A stretch of DNA of 64,000 nt from Streptomyces griseus. Its GTDB lineage: Bacteria > Actinomycetota > Actinomycetes > Streptomycetales > Streptomycetaceae. The stretch is taken from assembly GCF_001715295.1 (NCBI RefSeq), contig NZ_MDKB01000001.1, positions 925,773 through 989,772 of the forward strand, given 5' to 3'. The notes beneath the pieces were generated by a model. It worked only from the letters and a program-made list of their open reading frames with translations, had not been told where the DNA came from and did no database searches. Each line of letters opens with the position of its first letter. The stretch's first letter is position 1. Positions 25,624 through 33,636 of the stretch are shown here, piece by piece. A program made the position numbers and the translations under genes.

Positions 25624-25724
25624 TCGGCTGGCGTGATCACACGGGTTTCGGTAAGAGGTCTCAATCGTCATGATGGAGTAAACGGTGGCATCCCGTGCCA
25701 CCGCTCGCGAAGGGGGAGCGCGCC

Positions 25725-25919
25725 TTGTACCAGCCGGTACCCGCCGACGGCATACCCGATCACCTCGAGTCCGACCTCATGGACCTGGCCGCCGTGCGCG
25801 TCGCCGATCTCCGGCGCCTCCCGGCCCCCGGGGCCGCCGACCGCCTCCTCGCAGAGCTCCGGCGTGCGCGCAGCAACGCGATGGGGGGCGGTGAACCCGG
25901 CTCAGGACGGGCCGAATGA
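25725..25919 (+). CDS. Candidate RiPP-like precursor peptide
   Basis: This small gene encodes 64 residues. The TTG start at 25725 has GGGGGAG seven bases upstream; a GTG at 25695 would add ten residues. The N-terminus 'DGIPDHLESDLMDLAAVRVADLRRL' resembles the leader pattern of FxSxx-type precursors (acidic, then Leu-Asp-Leu, then Val-x-x-Leu). The C-terminus (ARSNAMGGGEPGSGRAE) lacks the FxSxx ending and any aromatic residue. It ends 38 bases before the preferred start of an alpha-KG/HExxH peptide hydroxylase gene. A hydroxylated Asn, or another residue in the tail, is the natural guess for the modified site. Function is inferred from size and neighbour. Confidence 0.55.
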   Translation: MYQPVPADGIPDHLESDLMDLAAVRVADLRRLPAPGAADRLLAELRRARSNAMGGGEPGSGRAE

Positions 25920-25957
25920 GACCGGTCGGCCGGTCTCACGAACCGACAGGGAGCGAT

Positions 25958-27745
25958 GTGTACGCCCCGATCCGCATGCCCGGTCCTTTGTTCGACGAGA
26001 TCGCCGCAGGCGGTGGCTCGCCCGAGGCCGTGGCGTTCCTGGTCAGGGGCGAACGTACCCGCCGTCTCCTGCTGCTCCGCGAGCTCCTCGACCTGCTCGA
26101 CGCGGATCCCGGCATCCTCGGCCCCCTGGACGCCCGGACGGTCTGGCCCACACTGGAGGCCGCCGCCGCCGAGGCCCCGGAGCCGGTCGAGGAACTGCTG
26201 CTGAGCCCGCAGGTCGGCAGCTGGCTGGCCCACGCCCTGCGCCGGCTGCACGGAACGGCTTCGGGCCCGCCGCTGTGGGCCGACGCCGGCCAGATCGCCG
26301 CCGTGGCCGCGACGGCGGCCCTCCACGCGGGCACCCACGCCGAAGTACTGCTGCCCGCCCGGGGCGGGGCGGTGAGTCTGCCCGCGCTGGGCACGGTGCG
26401 GCTGCCGGGCCGGAACGGGGACGGCTTCCACACCGTACGGGCCGTGGTGTCCGGCGGGACCCTCACCGTCCGGCAGGCCGGCGGATCCGACATCGTCGTA
26501 CGCCCTCTCGACGGGGCGGAGTCCGCACACTGGCTGCCGGTGCGCAGGCTCGGCACGGGGCCGGGAACGCGGGCCGTGCAGCTCGACGACCTGGACCCGT
26601 ACCGTGACCTGGACGAGCCCATCGCTCCGGGCCGCCTCGGTCCCGAGGAACTCCGCGCCTGGCAGGGTCTGTTCGACGAGGCGGTGGCCATCCTGCGGCG
26701 CGGGGACGGCTCGGGCCCCGGCGGGCTGCGCCCCGAGGAGATCAGCCGGATCGTCCCCTGGCGCGCCAAGGACGGTGACGTCGGCCTTCCGGTGCCGCCG
26801 GCGGGGCTCAGCGCCTCCACCGGCGACGCCTTCGCCTCCATGGTCGTGGCCCGGCCGCCGGACGGCCCCGCACTCGCGGAAACCCTCGTCCACGAGTTCC
26901 AGCACAGCAAACTGGGCGCCCTGCTGCACCTCTTCCCGCTCATCGAGGACGACCGGACCGAGGCCCACTACGCTCCCTGGCGCGCCGATCCGCGCCACCT
27001 GCCGGGGCTCCTGCACGGGGCGTACGCCTTCGTCGGCGTGACCGGGTTCTGGCGGGAGCGGACAAGGGACCACGGGGCGGACCCCGAGGGACGGGCGGCG
27101 TTCCTCTTCGCGCTGCGCCGGCTCCAGACCCGCATGGTCCTGCGCACCCTCGCCACCCGGGCCCGGCTCACCGTACCCGGGCGCCGACTCGTCACCCGGC
27201 TGTCCGAGACGGTCGACGGCTGGCTCGCGGAGCCGCTCGACCCGGCGGTGGTGGCGAGGGCCCGGGCGTCGGCGGTCAGTCACCGGGTGGAGTGGCGGCT
27301 GCGCAACCTGCGCTGCGGCGACGAGGACAGGAAGGCGCTTCTCGAAGCGCTGCGTTCGGGGTCCGGCCCGACGCCCGCCGGCCCACCGCGGATCACCCCC
27401 GACGCGGGCGGATACTGGCAGGACGACCGGGGCCGCCTCCATCTGCTGGGGAAGGACCGGCCGGGCCCGGCGGCCGGCGGCGACGAACTGCTCGTCGCGG
27501 GCGACGCCGAGGCCGCGCGCACCGCGTACGCCACCCGGCTGGCCGCCCCGGCCGCGCCCCCCACCTCCCTGGGGCCGGACCCGCACGCACTGGCCGGCTG
27601 GCTGCTGGCGCACACGGCGCTGCACCCCCAGGACCGGCGGTTGCTCGCCCGCCCCGAGCGCTTCGCGGCGCTGCTGTCCGCCGCCCCTCCCGACCGCTGG
27701 ACGTGGACCGCCCGGTGGCTGGCGGGCGGCGCGCCCCGGGCGTGA
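25958..27745 (+). CDS. Alpha-KG/HExxH-type peptide beta-hydroxylase
   Basis: This is a 595-residue protein from the GTG at 25958, which has AGGGAG five bases upstream; the ATG at 25916 would overlap the peptide gene by four bases. The N-terminus (PGPLFDEIAAGGGSPEAV...LLLLRELLDLL) matches the family of HEXXH-motif proteins that modify RiPP precursors. The metal motif is H312-E-F-Q-H316, followed by 'HYAPWRADPRHLPGLLHGAYAF', which is characteristic of the family. Related domains fused to radical SAM enzymes are known to beta-hydroxylate peptides; no radical SAM gene exists here. The likely substrate is the 64-residue peptide just upstream. It is the last gene of the conflict locus. Confidence 0.83.
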   Translation: MYAPIRMPGPLFDEIAAGGGSPEAVAFLVRGERTRRLLLLRELLDLLDADPGILGPLDARTVWPTLEAAAAEAPEPVEELLLSPQVGSWLAHALRRLHGTASGPPLWADAGQIAAVAATAALHAGTHAEVLLPARGGAVSLPALGTVRLPGRNGDGFHTVRAVVSGGTLTVRQAGGSDIVVRPLDGAESAHWLPVRRLGTGPGTRAVQLDDLDPYRDLDEPIAPGRLGPEELRAWQGLFDEAVAILRRGDGSGPGGLRPEEISRIVPWRAKDGDVGLPVPPAGLSASTGDAFASMVVARPPDGPALAETLVHEFQHSKLGALLHLFPLIEDDRTEAHYAPWRADPRHLPGLLHGAYAFVGVTGFWRERTRDHGADPEGRAAFLFALRRLQTRMVLRTLATRARLTVPGRRLVTRLSETVDGWLAEPLDPAVVARARASAVSHRVEWRLRNLRCGDEDRKALLEALRSGSGPTPAGPPRITPDAGGYWQDDRGRLHLLGKDRPGPAAGGDELLVAGDAEAARTAYATRLAAPAAPPTSLGPDPHALAGWLLAHTALHPQDRRLLARPERFAALLSAAPPDRWTWTARWLAGGAPRA

Positions 27746-27835
27746 CGGGGCCGGGAGAATGCCGGGCCCGCCGCGGTCGCCGGTCCGTGGCCGAGGGAGG
27801 TCCCGCACTTCCCGGTGGAGCAGCGTGCGGCGTCG

Positions 27836-27953
27836 GATGCGGGGCATCGCACGGCGGAGGGACGTCCGCATACGGGATGTACGGCGACGTTCCGACAACG
27901 CCGCGAGGTGCCGTAACTGTCGTCGCACGCCCGCCGGGAATCGCGGGACAGCC
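27836..27953 (+). repeat. Structured intergenic element, copy A
   Basis: This stretch between the HExxH gene and GH95 aligns by eye with 55905-56013 over roughly 110 bases at about three-quarters identity. Shared blocks include TCGCACGG, GGAGGGACGTCC, CCGACAACG and CGCGGGACA. In both copies the GGGACGTC block can pair with a downstream GACGT(T/C)CC block; here the stem is 27859-27866 with 27886-27893, including one G-U pair. This suggests a conserved RNA fold or a decayed duplicated segment. The two copies have the same orientation. Confidence 0.55.
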
Positions 27954-27969
27954 CTCAGGCCGGTGGGTG

Positions 27970-30192
27970 CTACCGCGGCCCCAGGGTGAGCACGCGGTCC
28001 ACGCCGGCCGTCAGCTCCAGGGGAGCGGCGGGATCTCCGGCCGGGGTCCCGGCGCGTACGTAGCCCTCGCCCGTACGCAGGTCGACGCGGGCGTCGCGGG
28101 TGGGGCGCAGGACGGCGGTGGCGCCGCCGTCCGACCAGCTCAGGTCCAGCCGTGCGCCGAACCGGGTGCGCACCCCCCGCAGTTCGCCGGCCGGATACGC
28201 CGACGGGAGGGCGGGCAGCAGCACGAGGCGGCCGGGTGCCGACTGCACGAGCGACTCGATCACGGCGGCCGGCAGCGCGTGGGCGGCGTCCGCGTTGTAG
28301 ACGTCGCGCGACGGGTAGTGCGAGCTCATCAGCGAGTCGTGGAAGTAGTCCCCGCCCAGCACCGCGTCCAGGGCGGCCGACACCCGTGCCGGGTCACGCA
28401 GCCGGGCCGCCACCAGGGCGTGGTGCAGGTGCCCGTGGGCGGAGTCGTTCTCCGAGCCGCGCAGCTCCAGGGCGCGGTGGGCGGCCCGAGCCGCGGCCGG
28501 GGTGTCGTACGGGTTGATCTCGTCCAGCGGCCACACCGGGTACAGGTGGCTGAGGTGGCGGTGGTCGTATGTCTCCGCCAGACCCGGCCACGCCCACTCG
28601 GCGAGGGCCCCGTCCTCGTTCACCAGGTGGTCGGGGAGCCGGCCGGCCAGGGCCCGCCACACGCCGGCGGACGGGTGGCCGGGGGCGTGCGCGGCGGCCG
28701 TCGTCAGGGCGTGACGGGCCGCGGCGACGTCCATCGTGGCATTGACCGTGACCCAGCTCGCGTTGGCCGGGCGGTTCTCGGGGGAGTACGAGGGGACCAC
28801 GGCTACCCGGCCGTCCGGGCCCTCCCGCGTGAGGAAGTCCTCGTAGAACAGTGCCGCTTCGACGAGCGCGGCGGTCAGCCGGGCATCCGGGGTGCCCGTC
28901 GTCACCTCGGCGTGCTCCAGGAGCGGCTGCAGCAGCCAGTCCGCCCCGGCCGTCCACAGGTGCAGCGGATAGGCGCGCTGGAAGTGGCGTGTGTGACCCG
29001 ACTCGCCGTCCGTGTGGGACGGCGCCACGATGCCGCGGGCCCCGAAGAGCGCCCGGGCGTTGTCCCGCCAGTCGGCCAGCTGGCCGTGGACCAGGGCGGC
29101 GTGGGCCTCGGTCACCTCGGGCAGCGCGGCGCTCGCCGCCGACGCGATCTGCAGATTGAGGTTGGCGTTCGTGGTGAACGCCCCCGACCACGCCGTGTCC
29201 CAGTCGCCGGTCCACAGCCCGGTGAGCCGGGGAGGCAGCAGCCCCGAGGAGGAGAGCAGGTGGTAGCGGCCCGCCGCGAAGAGGCGTTCCAGCAGCGCAG
29301 GGCTCTGCGGGACACGCAGCAGTTCGCTGCCGGGCAGCTCACGCTCGCGGCCGGAGCCGCGCAGGGTCAGCGTGGTACGCCCGTACGCCGCTCGGTGCAC
29401 CGGCCGATGGCGCCCGAGCAGCGTGTCGTAGTCCTCGTCCGGCAGGGCGGTCCACAGTGCCGTGAGGTCCCGGTGGCCCCCGGTCCGGCGGTGGACCCGG
29501 GTCGTCAGGGTGAGGCCGCGCGCCCCCTCGACGCGGACGCCCTCGCCCGCCACCGACACCGTCCCGCCGTCCACGCGGGCCACGGTGACCCCGGTGTACG
29601 CGGTCGCGCTGCCCGGGTATCCGATCCGCAGCGCCAGACGCGCACCCTGCGGGGTCAGTACGGTCGTGCGGCCGACCGCCAGCCGCGCCGGGGCGCCGGG
29701 CAGAGCGTGGTCCAGGACGACGTGGGCGCGCGGACCGAGGCCGGTGATCTGCTGCACGATCACGTCGTCGGCCCGCGACACGAAGACCCGGCTGCGCCAG
29801 GCCCCGTGCGCCGCCGTCACCTCGCCCGTCGTGAAGTCGACCTCGCGCCGGTAGCCGGCCTCCGGCTCGTGCGGCCCCCGGTCACGGCGGACGCGGGTCT
29901 GGAACGCGGGGTGGAAGGGCTGCACCCACACGAGCGGCCGCCCCGCACCGAACTCCTCCGCCGCTGTCACGTCCCCCGCCAGCAGGGCGTCCTGGAGGCG
30001 GCCCAGCCGGTCCGCGAGCTCCGGCGGCCGGACGTCCTCGCTGCCGTTGGGCCGGACCAGGGTGTGATGGTCGACGATCACCCGGTCGTCCGCCGGGTCG
30101 CCGTACACCATGGCCCCGTGACGCCCGTTGCCGCTCAGGAAGGCGTCCTCCCAGCGGGCGGCGGGCGCGGGCTCCCACGTACCGTCGATCAT
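27970..30192 (-). CDS. GH95-like alpha-L-fucosidase/galactosidase
   Basis: This is a 740-residue cytoplasmic glycosidase without signal peptide. The N-terminal beta-sandwich starts 'EDAFLSGNGRHGAMVYGD' and leads to an (alpha/alpha)6 barrel. Typical GH95 segments are 'GLWTGDWDTAWSGAFTTNANLNLQIA', 'PSYSPENRP' and 'GSENDSAHGHLHHAL'. GH95 enzymes invert alpha-1,2-linked L-fucose or L-galactose, the terminal sugars of fucosylated or galactosylated xyloglucan side chains. The ATG at 30192 overlaps the stop of the GH42 gene (ATGA), so both are co-translated. Exact specificity within GH95 cannot be read. Confidence 0.87.
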   Translation of the reverse strand: MIDGTWEPAPAARWEDAFLSGNGRHGAMVYGDPADDRVIVDHHTLVRPNGSEDVRPPELADRLGRLQDALLAGDVTAAEEFGAGRPLVWVQPFHPAFQTRVRRDRGPHEPEAGYRREVDFTTGEVTAAHGAWRSRVFVSRADDVIVQQITGLGPRAHVVLDHALPGAPARLAVGRTTVLTPQGARLALRIGYPGSATAYTGVTVARVDGGTVSVAGEGVRVEGARGLTLTTRVHRRTGGHRDLTALWTALPDEDYDTLLGRHRPVHRAAYGRTTLTLRGSGRERELPGSELLRVPQSPALLERLFAAGRYHLLSSSGLLPPRLTGLWTGDWDTAWSGAFTTNANLNLQIASAASAALPEVTEAHAALVHGQLADWRDNARALFGARGIVAPSHTDGESGHTRHFQRAYPLHLWTAGADWLLQPLLEHAEVTTGTPDARLTAALVEAALFYEDFLTREGPDGRVAVVPSYSPENRPANASWVTVNATMDVAAARHALTTAAAHAPGHPSAGVWRALAGRLPDHLVNEDGALAEWAWPGLAETYDHRHLSHLYPVWPLDEINPYDTPAAARAAHRALELRGSENDSAHGHLHHALVAARLRDPARVSAALDAVLGGDYFHDSLMSSHYPSRDVYNADAAHALPAAVIESLVQSAPGRLVLLPALPSAYPAGELRGVRTRFGARLDLSWSDGGATAVLRPTRDARVDLRTGEGYVRAGTPAGDPAAPLELTAGVDRVLTLGPR

Positions 30193-32165
30193 GCCGGGGC
30201 GTCCCTGAGCGCGGCCACGCCGTACCGGCCCAGCTCCACCGCGCCGTCGTGCTCCGCGCCCGTGAGGACGTCGAGGTGACGGGCGGGCAGCTCCACCGAC
30301 ACCGGGGACCGGCCGTGGTTCAGCAGGAACAGCAGGGAGCCGCGCCGCACCGCCTCCACCCCGGTGGGCAGCCCCGCCACCACCGGGCGCACGCCCGCCC
30401 CCGCCGCCACCCGGCCGAGCAGGTCGCGCAGCGCCTCCGGCTCGGGAAGCGTCGAGACGTACCAGGCGGTGTCCTTGCGGAGCACCGCGGGAAGCCCGTC
30501 CAGTTCGCCGCCCCGGTACGCGGAGACGGTCTCCGCGCTTCCGTCGGGCTCCAGTTCCTCCGACCACAGGGTGCCTCGGAAGCCGTCGCACTCCGTCGTC
30601 GCGTCCGCGTCCAGCGGCCACCACTCGTGCACCGTGCGGATGCCGAAGAGCTCACGCAGCCGGCTGTCCATGCCTCCGGGCCTGATCCGGTTGTCGGGGT
30701 CCGCGACACCGGTGAAGAATCCGCAGACGAGTGTGCCGCCGCCCCGGACGTACGCCACGAGGCCGTCGATCGCCGCGTCGTCGAGCAGGTACAGCTGGGG
30801 CACGACGACCAGGCGGTACGCGCCGAGGTCCCCGTCGGGCCGGGCGAACTCCGTCGCGATGCCGCTCTCCCACAGGCCCCGGTGCCAGGCCCGCATCAGG
30901 TCGGGGTACTCCACGAGGGCGGACGGGCTGCCCTCCTGGGCACTCGCCCACCACGCGTCCCAGTCGTGCAGCACGGCGGCGTCGGCGTGCGCGGAGGTGC
31001 CGGCCACCTCCGGTCCCAGCAGCGCCAGTTCGGCGCCGATCCGCATGATCTCCCGGAAGGTGCGTCCGTGCTCGCCGGCGTGCGACAGCATCCCCGAGTG
31101 GAACTTCTCGGCACCCTGGCGGGACTGGCGCCACTGGAAGTAGCAGACGGCGTCCGCTCCCCTGGCGACCGCCTGCAGCGACCAGAGCCGGTTCAGCCCG
31201 GCCGGCTTGGGATGGTTGACTCCCCGCCAGTTGACCGGCCCGGCGGCCTGCTCCATCAGCATCCAGGGGCCGGCCGCCTGCCCGCGCGTCATGTCGGCGA
31301 GCATCGCGTTGTACTGGCCGCCCCGCGGGTCCGCCGGGTCCGGATAGATGTCGACGGAGACGATGTCCTCCTGCTCCGCCCACGCCCAGCCGTCCTGGCC
31401 CGCCCACAGCGGCATGAAGTTGGTGGTCACCGGGATGTGCGGGGTGTGGCGGGCGACGATGTCCCGCTCGGCGGTGTAGCACTCCATCAGGGCGTCGGAC
31501 GTGAAGCGCTTGAAGTCCAGCACCTGTGCCGGGTTCCTCATGTACTGTGCCCGGCGCGGCGGCAGGATCTGTGCCCAGGTGTCGTAGCGCTGGCTCCAGA
31601 AGGCCGTGCCCCACGCCTCGTTGAGCGCGTCCACCGTGGTGTAGCGGGCGGCCAGCCAGCGGCGGAAATGGGCGGCCGTCCCGTCGCACCAGCAGTGTGT
31701 GCAGTACTCGTTGTTGATGTGCCACACGGTGAGTGCCGGGTGTCCGGCGTACCGCGCCGCGAGGTCCTCGGTGAGCGCGGCGGCGTGCCGGCGGTAGACC
31801 GGCGAGCTGGGGCAGAAGTGCTGCCGCGAGCCGTACGAGACCACGGTGCCGTCCTCGGCGCGCGGCAGCGTCTCCGGGTACAGCTCACCCATCCACGGTG
31901 GCGGTGACGCCGTCGGGGTGGCCAGGACCACACCGACGCCGTGCGCGTGCATCAGGTCCATCAGCCGGTCGAGCCAGCCGAACTCCCGCGCTCCTGGACG
32001 CGGTTCGATCATGGCCCAGGAGAAGACCCCGACGGTGACGGAGGTGACCCCGGCCTCCTTCATCAGCCGGACGTCGTCGGCCCACACCTCCTCGGGCCAC
32101 TGCTCGGGGTTGTAGTCGCCGCCGAAGAGAATGCGGCCGCGGGTGGCGTCGTGCAGGGACGGCAT
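30189..32165 (-). CDS. GH42 beta-galactosidase
   Basis: This is a 658-residue cytoplasmic enzyme. The GH42 TIM barrel starts 'LFGGDYNPEQWPEEVW'. The acid/base is E153 in 'HINNEYC' and the nucleophile E305 in 'MLMEQAAG'. Cys118, Cys155, Cys158 and Cys160 match the family's structural zinc site. A trimerisation domain and a small C-terminal beta domain follow, at the family's normal length. The ATG at 32165 is chosen because everything upstream in frame belongs to a decayed gene. It would remove beta-galactose from xyloglucan or galactan oligosaccharides imported by the nearby ABC system. Confidence 0.93.
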   Translation of the reverse strand: MPSLHDATRGRILFGGDYNPEQWPEEVWADDVRLMKEAGVTSVTVGVFSWAMIEPRPGAREFGWLDRLMDLMHAHGVGVVLATPTASPPPWMGELYPETLPRAEDGTVVSYGSRQHFCPSSPVYRRHAAALTEDLAARYAGHPALTVWHINNEYCTHCWCDGTAAHFRRWLAARYTTVDALNEAWGTAFWSQRYDTWAQILPPRRAQYMRNPAQVLDFKRFTSDALMECYTAERDIVARHTPHIPVTTNFMPLWAGQDGWAWAEQEDIVSVDIYPDPADPRGGQYNAMLADMTRGQAAGPWMLMEQAAGPVNWRGVNHPKPAGLNRLWSLQAVARGADAVCYFQWRQSRQGAEKFHSGMLSHAGEHGRTFREIMRIGAELALLGPEVAGTSAHADAAVLHDWDAWWASAQEGSPSALVEYPDLMRAWHRGLWESGIATEFARPDGDLGAYRLVVVPQLYLLDDAAIDGLVAYVRGGGTLVCGFFTGVADPDNRIRPGGMDSRLRELFGIRTVHEWWPLDADATTECDGFRGTLWSEELEPDGSAETVSAYRGGELDGLPAVLRKDTAWYVSTLPEPEALRDLLGRVAAGAGVRPVVAGLPTGVEAVRRGSLLFLLNHGRSPVSVELPARHLDVLTGAEHDGAVELGRYGVAALRDAPA

Positions 32166-32182
32166 GGACTTCTCGTTCCTCG

Positions 32183-32537
32183 TTCGGGGTCCGCGTACTG
32201 GATGCCGCGGCCGTCGGTGCCCAGGCGGACACGGCCGCGGATGGGGGGCGCCGGTGATGACCTCACCGGTCCACCCCCACCGGTGGGAGTCGTCGTAGAA
32301 GGGGGTCCACGTCCTGTCCGCGTCGTCCGGGCGCAGGACCGCCACCTCGTGGTGCGTGCCGGCCGGGTCGGCGGCCGGGGTGCCGCCCGCGGGGAAGGTC
32401 GCGACCCAGGCCCACGGCGCGCCACCGTCGGACGAGTGGGAGGCGGGGTGCTCCGTACCGTCCCCGTGGACGGACGACCGCAGCAGGATCGTCCCGCCGG
32501 CGGACACGGCCACCGGGCCCGCGGCGGGCGCGGCCAT
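32183..32537 (-). pseudogene. Remnant of a GH74 xyloglucanase C-terminus, frameshifted
   Basis: The minus strand reads, with one frame change at the G-run 32243-32248, as the end of a GH74 seven-bladed propeller. The first frame gives 'SAGGTILLRSS...SSDGGAPW...FPAGGTPAADPAG' and 'DDADRTWTPFYDDSHRWGWTGEVITGAPH'. The shifted frame gives 'RGRVRLGTDGRGIQYADPE', which corresponds to the conserved GH74 ending (GRVYxGTNGRGIxYGD). Only the last quarter of a normal gene remains and no start region is seen, so it cannot be functional. Its presence beside GH95, GH42, GH31 and GH3 genes supports xyloglucan as the original substrate. Confidence 0.7.
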
Positions 32538-32611
32538 CGCCGGCTGCGGGGCGAACGGCTGACGAGGAGCGCATGACGAAGACCTTCCGGGGGTCCGGGT
32601 GGGCTCGAGGG

Positions 32612-32629
32612 CCCCGGGCGCGCCCGGGG
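32612..32629 (-). terminator. Hairpin after the ABC importer operon
   Basis: CCCCGGG (32612-32618) and CCCGGGG (32623-32629) pair around CGCG. The hairpin lies 24 bases downstream of the stop of the last permease gene in the leftward operon. It is short but fully GC. It probably ends or attenuates transcription before the GH74 remnant and the GH42/GH95 genes. Confidence 0.55.
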
Positions 32630-32652
32630 GAGAGGCCGTACGGGAAGCGGGC

Positions 32653-33636
32653 TCAGCCCTTGACCGCGCCCGTGAGCATGCCCTTCTGGAAGTGCTTCTG
32701 GACGAACGGCGACAGCACGGCCACCGGGATCAGCGCGAGGACCATCACGGCCATCTGCACGGCGAGGCTGTTGATCTGGCCGCTGCTGACCGCCGCGCCC
32801 ATGGCGCCGGGCGGCACCTGGTGCTGGAGGACCAGCTGGCGCAGGATCATCTGGAGCGGGTACTTCTCGCTGTCCTGGATGTACAGCATGGCGTTGAACC
32901 ACTGGCTCCAGTAGCCCACCGCGTAGAACAGCGAGATCACCGCGATCACCGCCCGGGACAGCGGCATGACGATCTGCAGCAGGATCCGCCACTCGCCCGC
33001 GCCGTCGATCCGGGCCGCGTCGATCAGCTCGGGGGCGGTGTCCATGAAGAAGCCGCGCAGCACGAGGATGTTGAAGACGCTGATGGCGCTCGGCAGGATC
33101 ATCGACCAGTAGCTGTCGCTCAGTCCGATGCCCGTGACCAGAAGGTAGGTCGGGATGAGCCCGGCGCCGAAGAACATCGTCGCCATCATCGTCATCAGCA
33201 GCGGCCGGTGCGCGAAGGAGTCCTTGCGGCTCAGCCCGTACGCGCACAGCACGGAGACCACCATGCTGAACACCGTGCCGACGACCGTCAGCCCGATGCT
33301 CACGAGCGCGGCACGGGTGACGGCGCCGCCGCTGAGGAGCTGCTTGTACGCGACGAAGGTGATGCCGTCGGGCCAGACGACCAGGCCGCCGGCGTCGTTG
33401 ATGGCCTTCGTGCCGGAGAGACTGGTGACCACCACCACCCAGATGGGGACGAGGATCACCGCGCAGATCGCGAAGAGGCCGACGCCCTTGAAGGCCAGGC
33501 CCGCCCTGGTGGGCTCCTCCTCCCACACCGGGCGCGGTTCCACGCGCAGGGCACGCCGGAACGGGGTCTCCTCCCGTGCGGCGGCAGCCCGGGCAGGCGC
33601 CTTCCCGTCCTTTTCCATGTCCAGGAGAGTCGTCAT
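32653..33636 (-). CDS. Carbohydrate ABC transporter permease (LplC/MalG type)
   Basis: This 327-residue inner-membrane permease has six predicted membrane spans. The first is near residue 50 (VGLFAICAVILVPIWVVVVTSL). The EAA loop is visible in 'ELIDAARIDGAGEWRILLQIVMPLS', and the protein ends in the typical 'VQKHFQKGMLTGAVKG'. The ATG at 33636 overlaps the stop of the other permease (ATGA). It belongs to the LplABC-like group that imports complex plant oligosaccharides. No dedicated ATPase gene is present. Confidence 0.93.
   Translation of the reverse strand: MTTLLDMEKDGKAPARAAAAREETPFRRALRVEPRPVWEEEPTRAGLAFKGVGLFAICAVILVPIWVVVVTSLSGTKAINDAGGLVVWPDGITFVAYKQLLSGGAVTRAALVSIGLTVVGTVFSMVVSVLCAYGLSRKDSFAHRPLLMTMMATMFFGAGLIPTYLLVTGIGLSDSYWSMILPSAISVFNILVLRGFFMDTAPELIDAARIDGAGEWRILLQIVMPLSRAVIAVISLFYAVGYWSQWFNAMLYIQDSEKYPLQMILRQLVLQHQVPPGAMGAAVSSGQINSLAVQMAVMVLALIPVAVLSPFVQKHFQKGMLTGAVKG

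Noticed and set aside
25695..25919. Calling the small peptide a standard FxSxx-COOH cyclophane precursor.
   Set aside because: The C-terminus lacks Phe-x-Ser-x-x and any aromatic residue, and no FxsB radical SAM gene is present.
27330..27360. Near match to the AGCGCT operator (TCGAAGCGCTGCG) inside the HExxH gene.
   Set aside because: Symmetry is broken and it lies deep in coding sequence of an unrelated locus.
27292..30279. Very long open frame of almost 1000 codons on the plus strand opposite the GH95 gene.
   Set aside because: It is an antisense shadow of a high-GC gene: composition is Arg/Gly/Val-rich, it has no domain, and it spans two real genes in different orientations.
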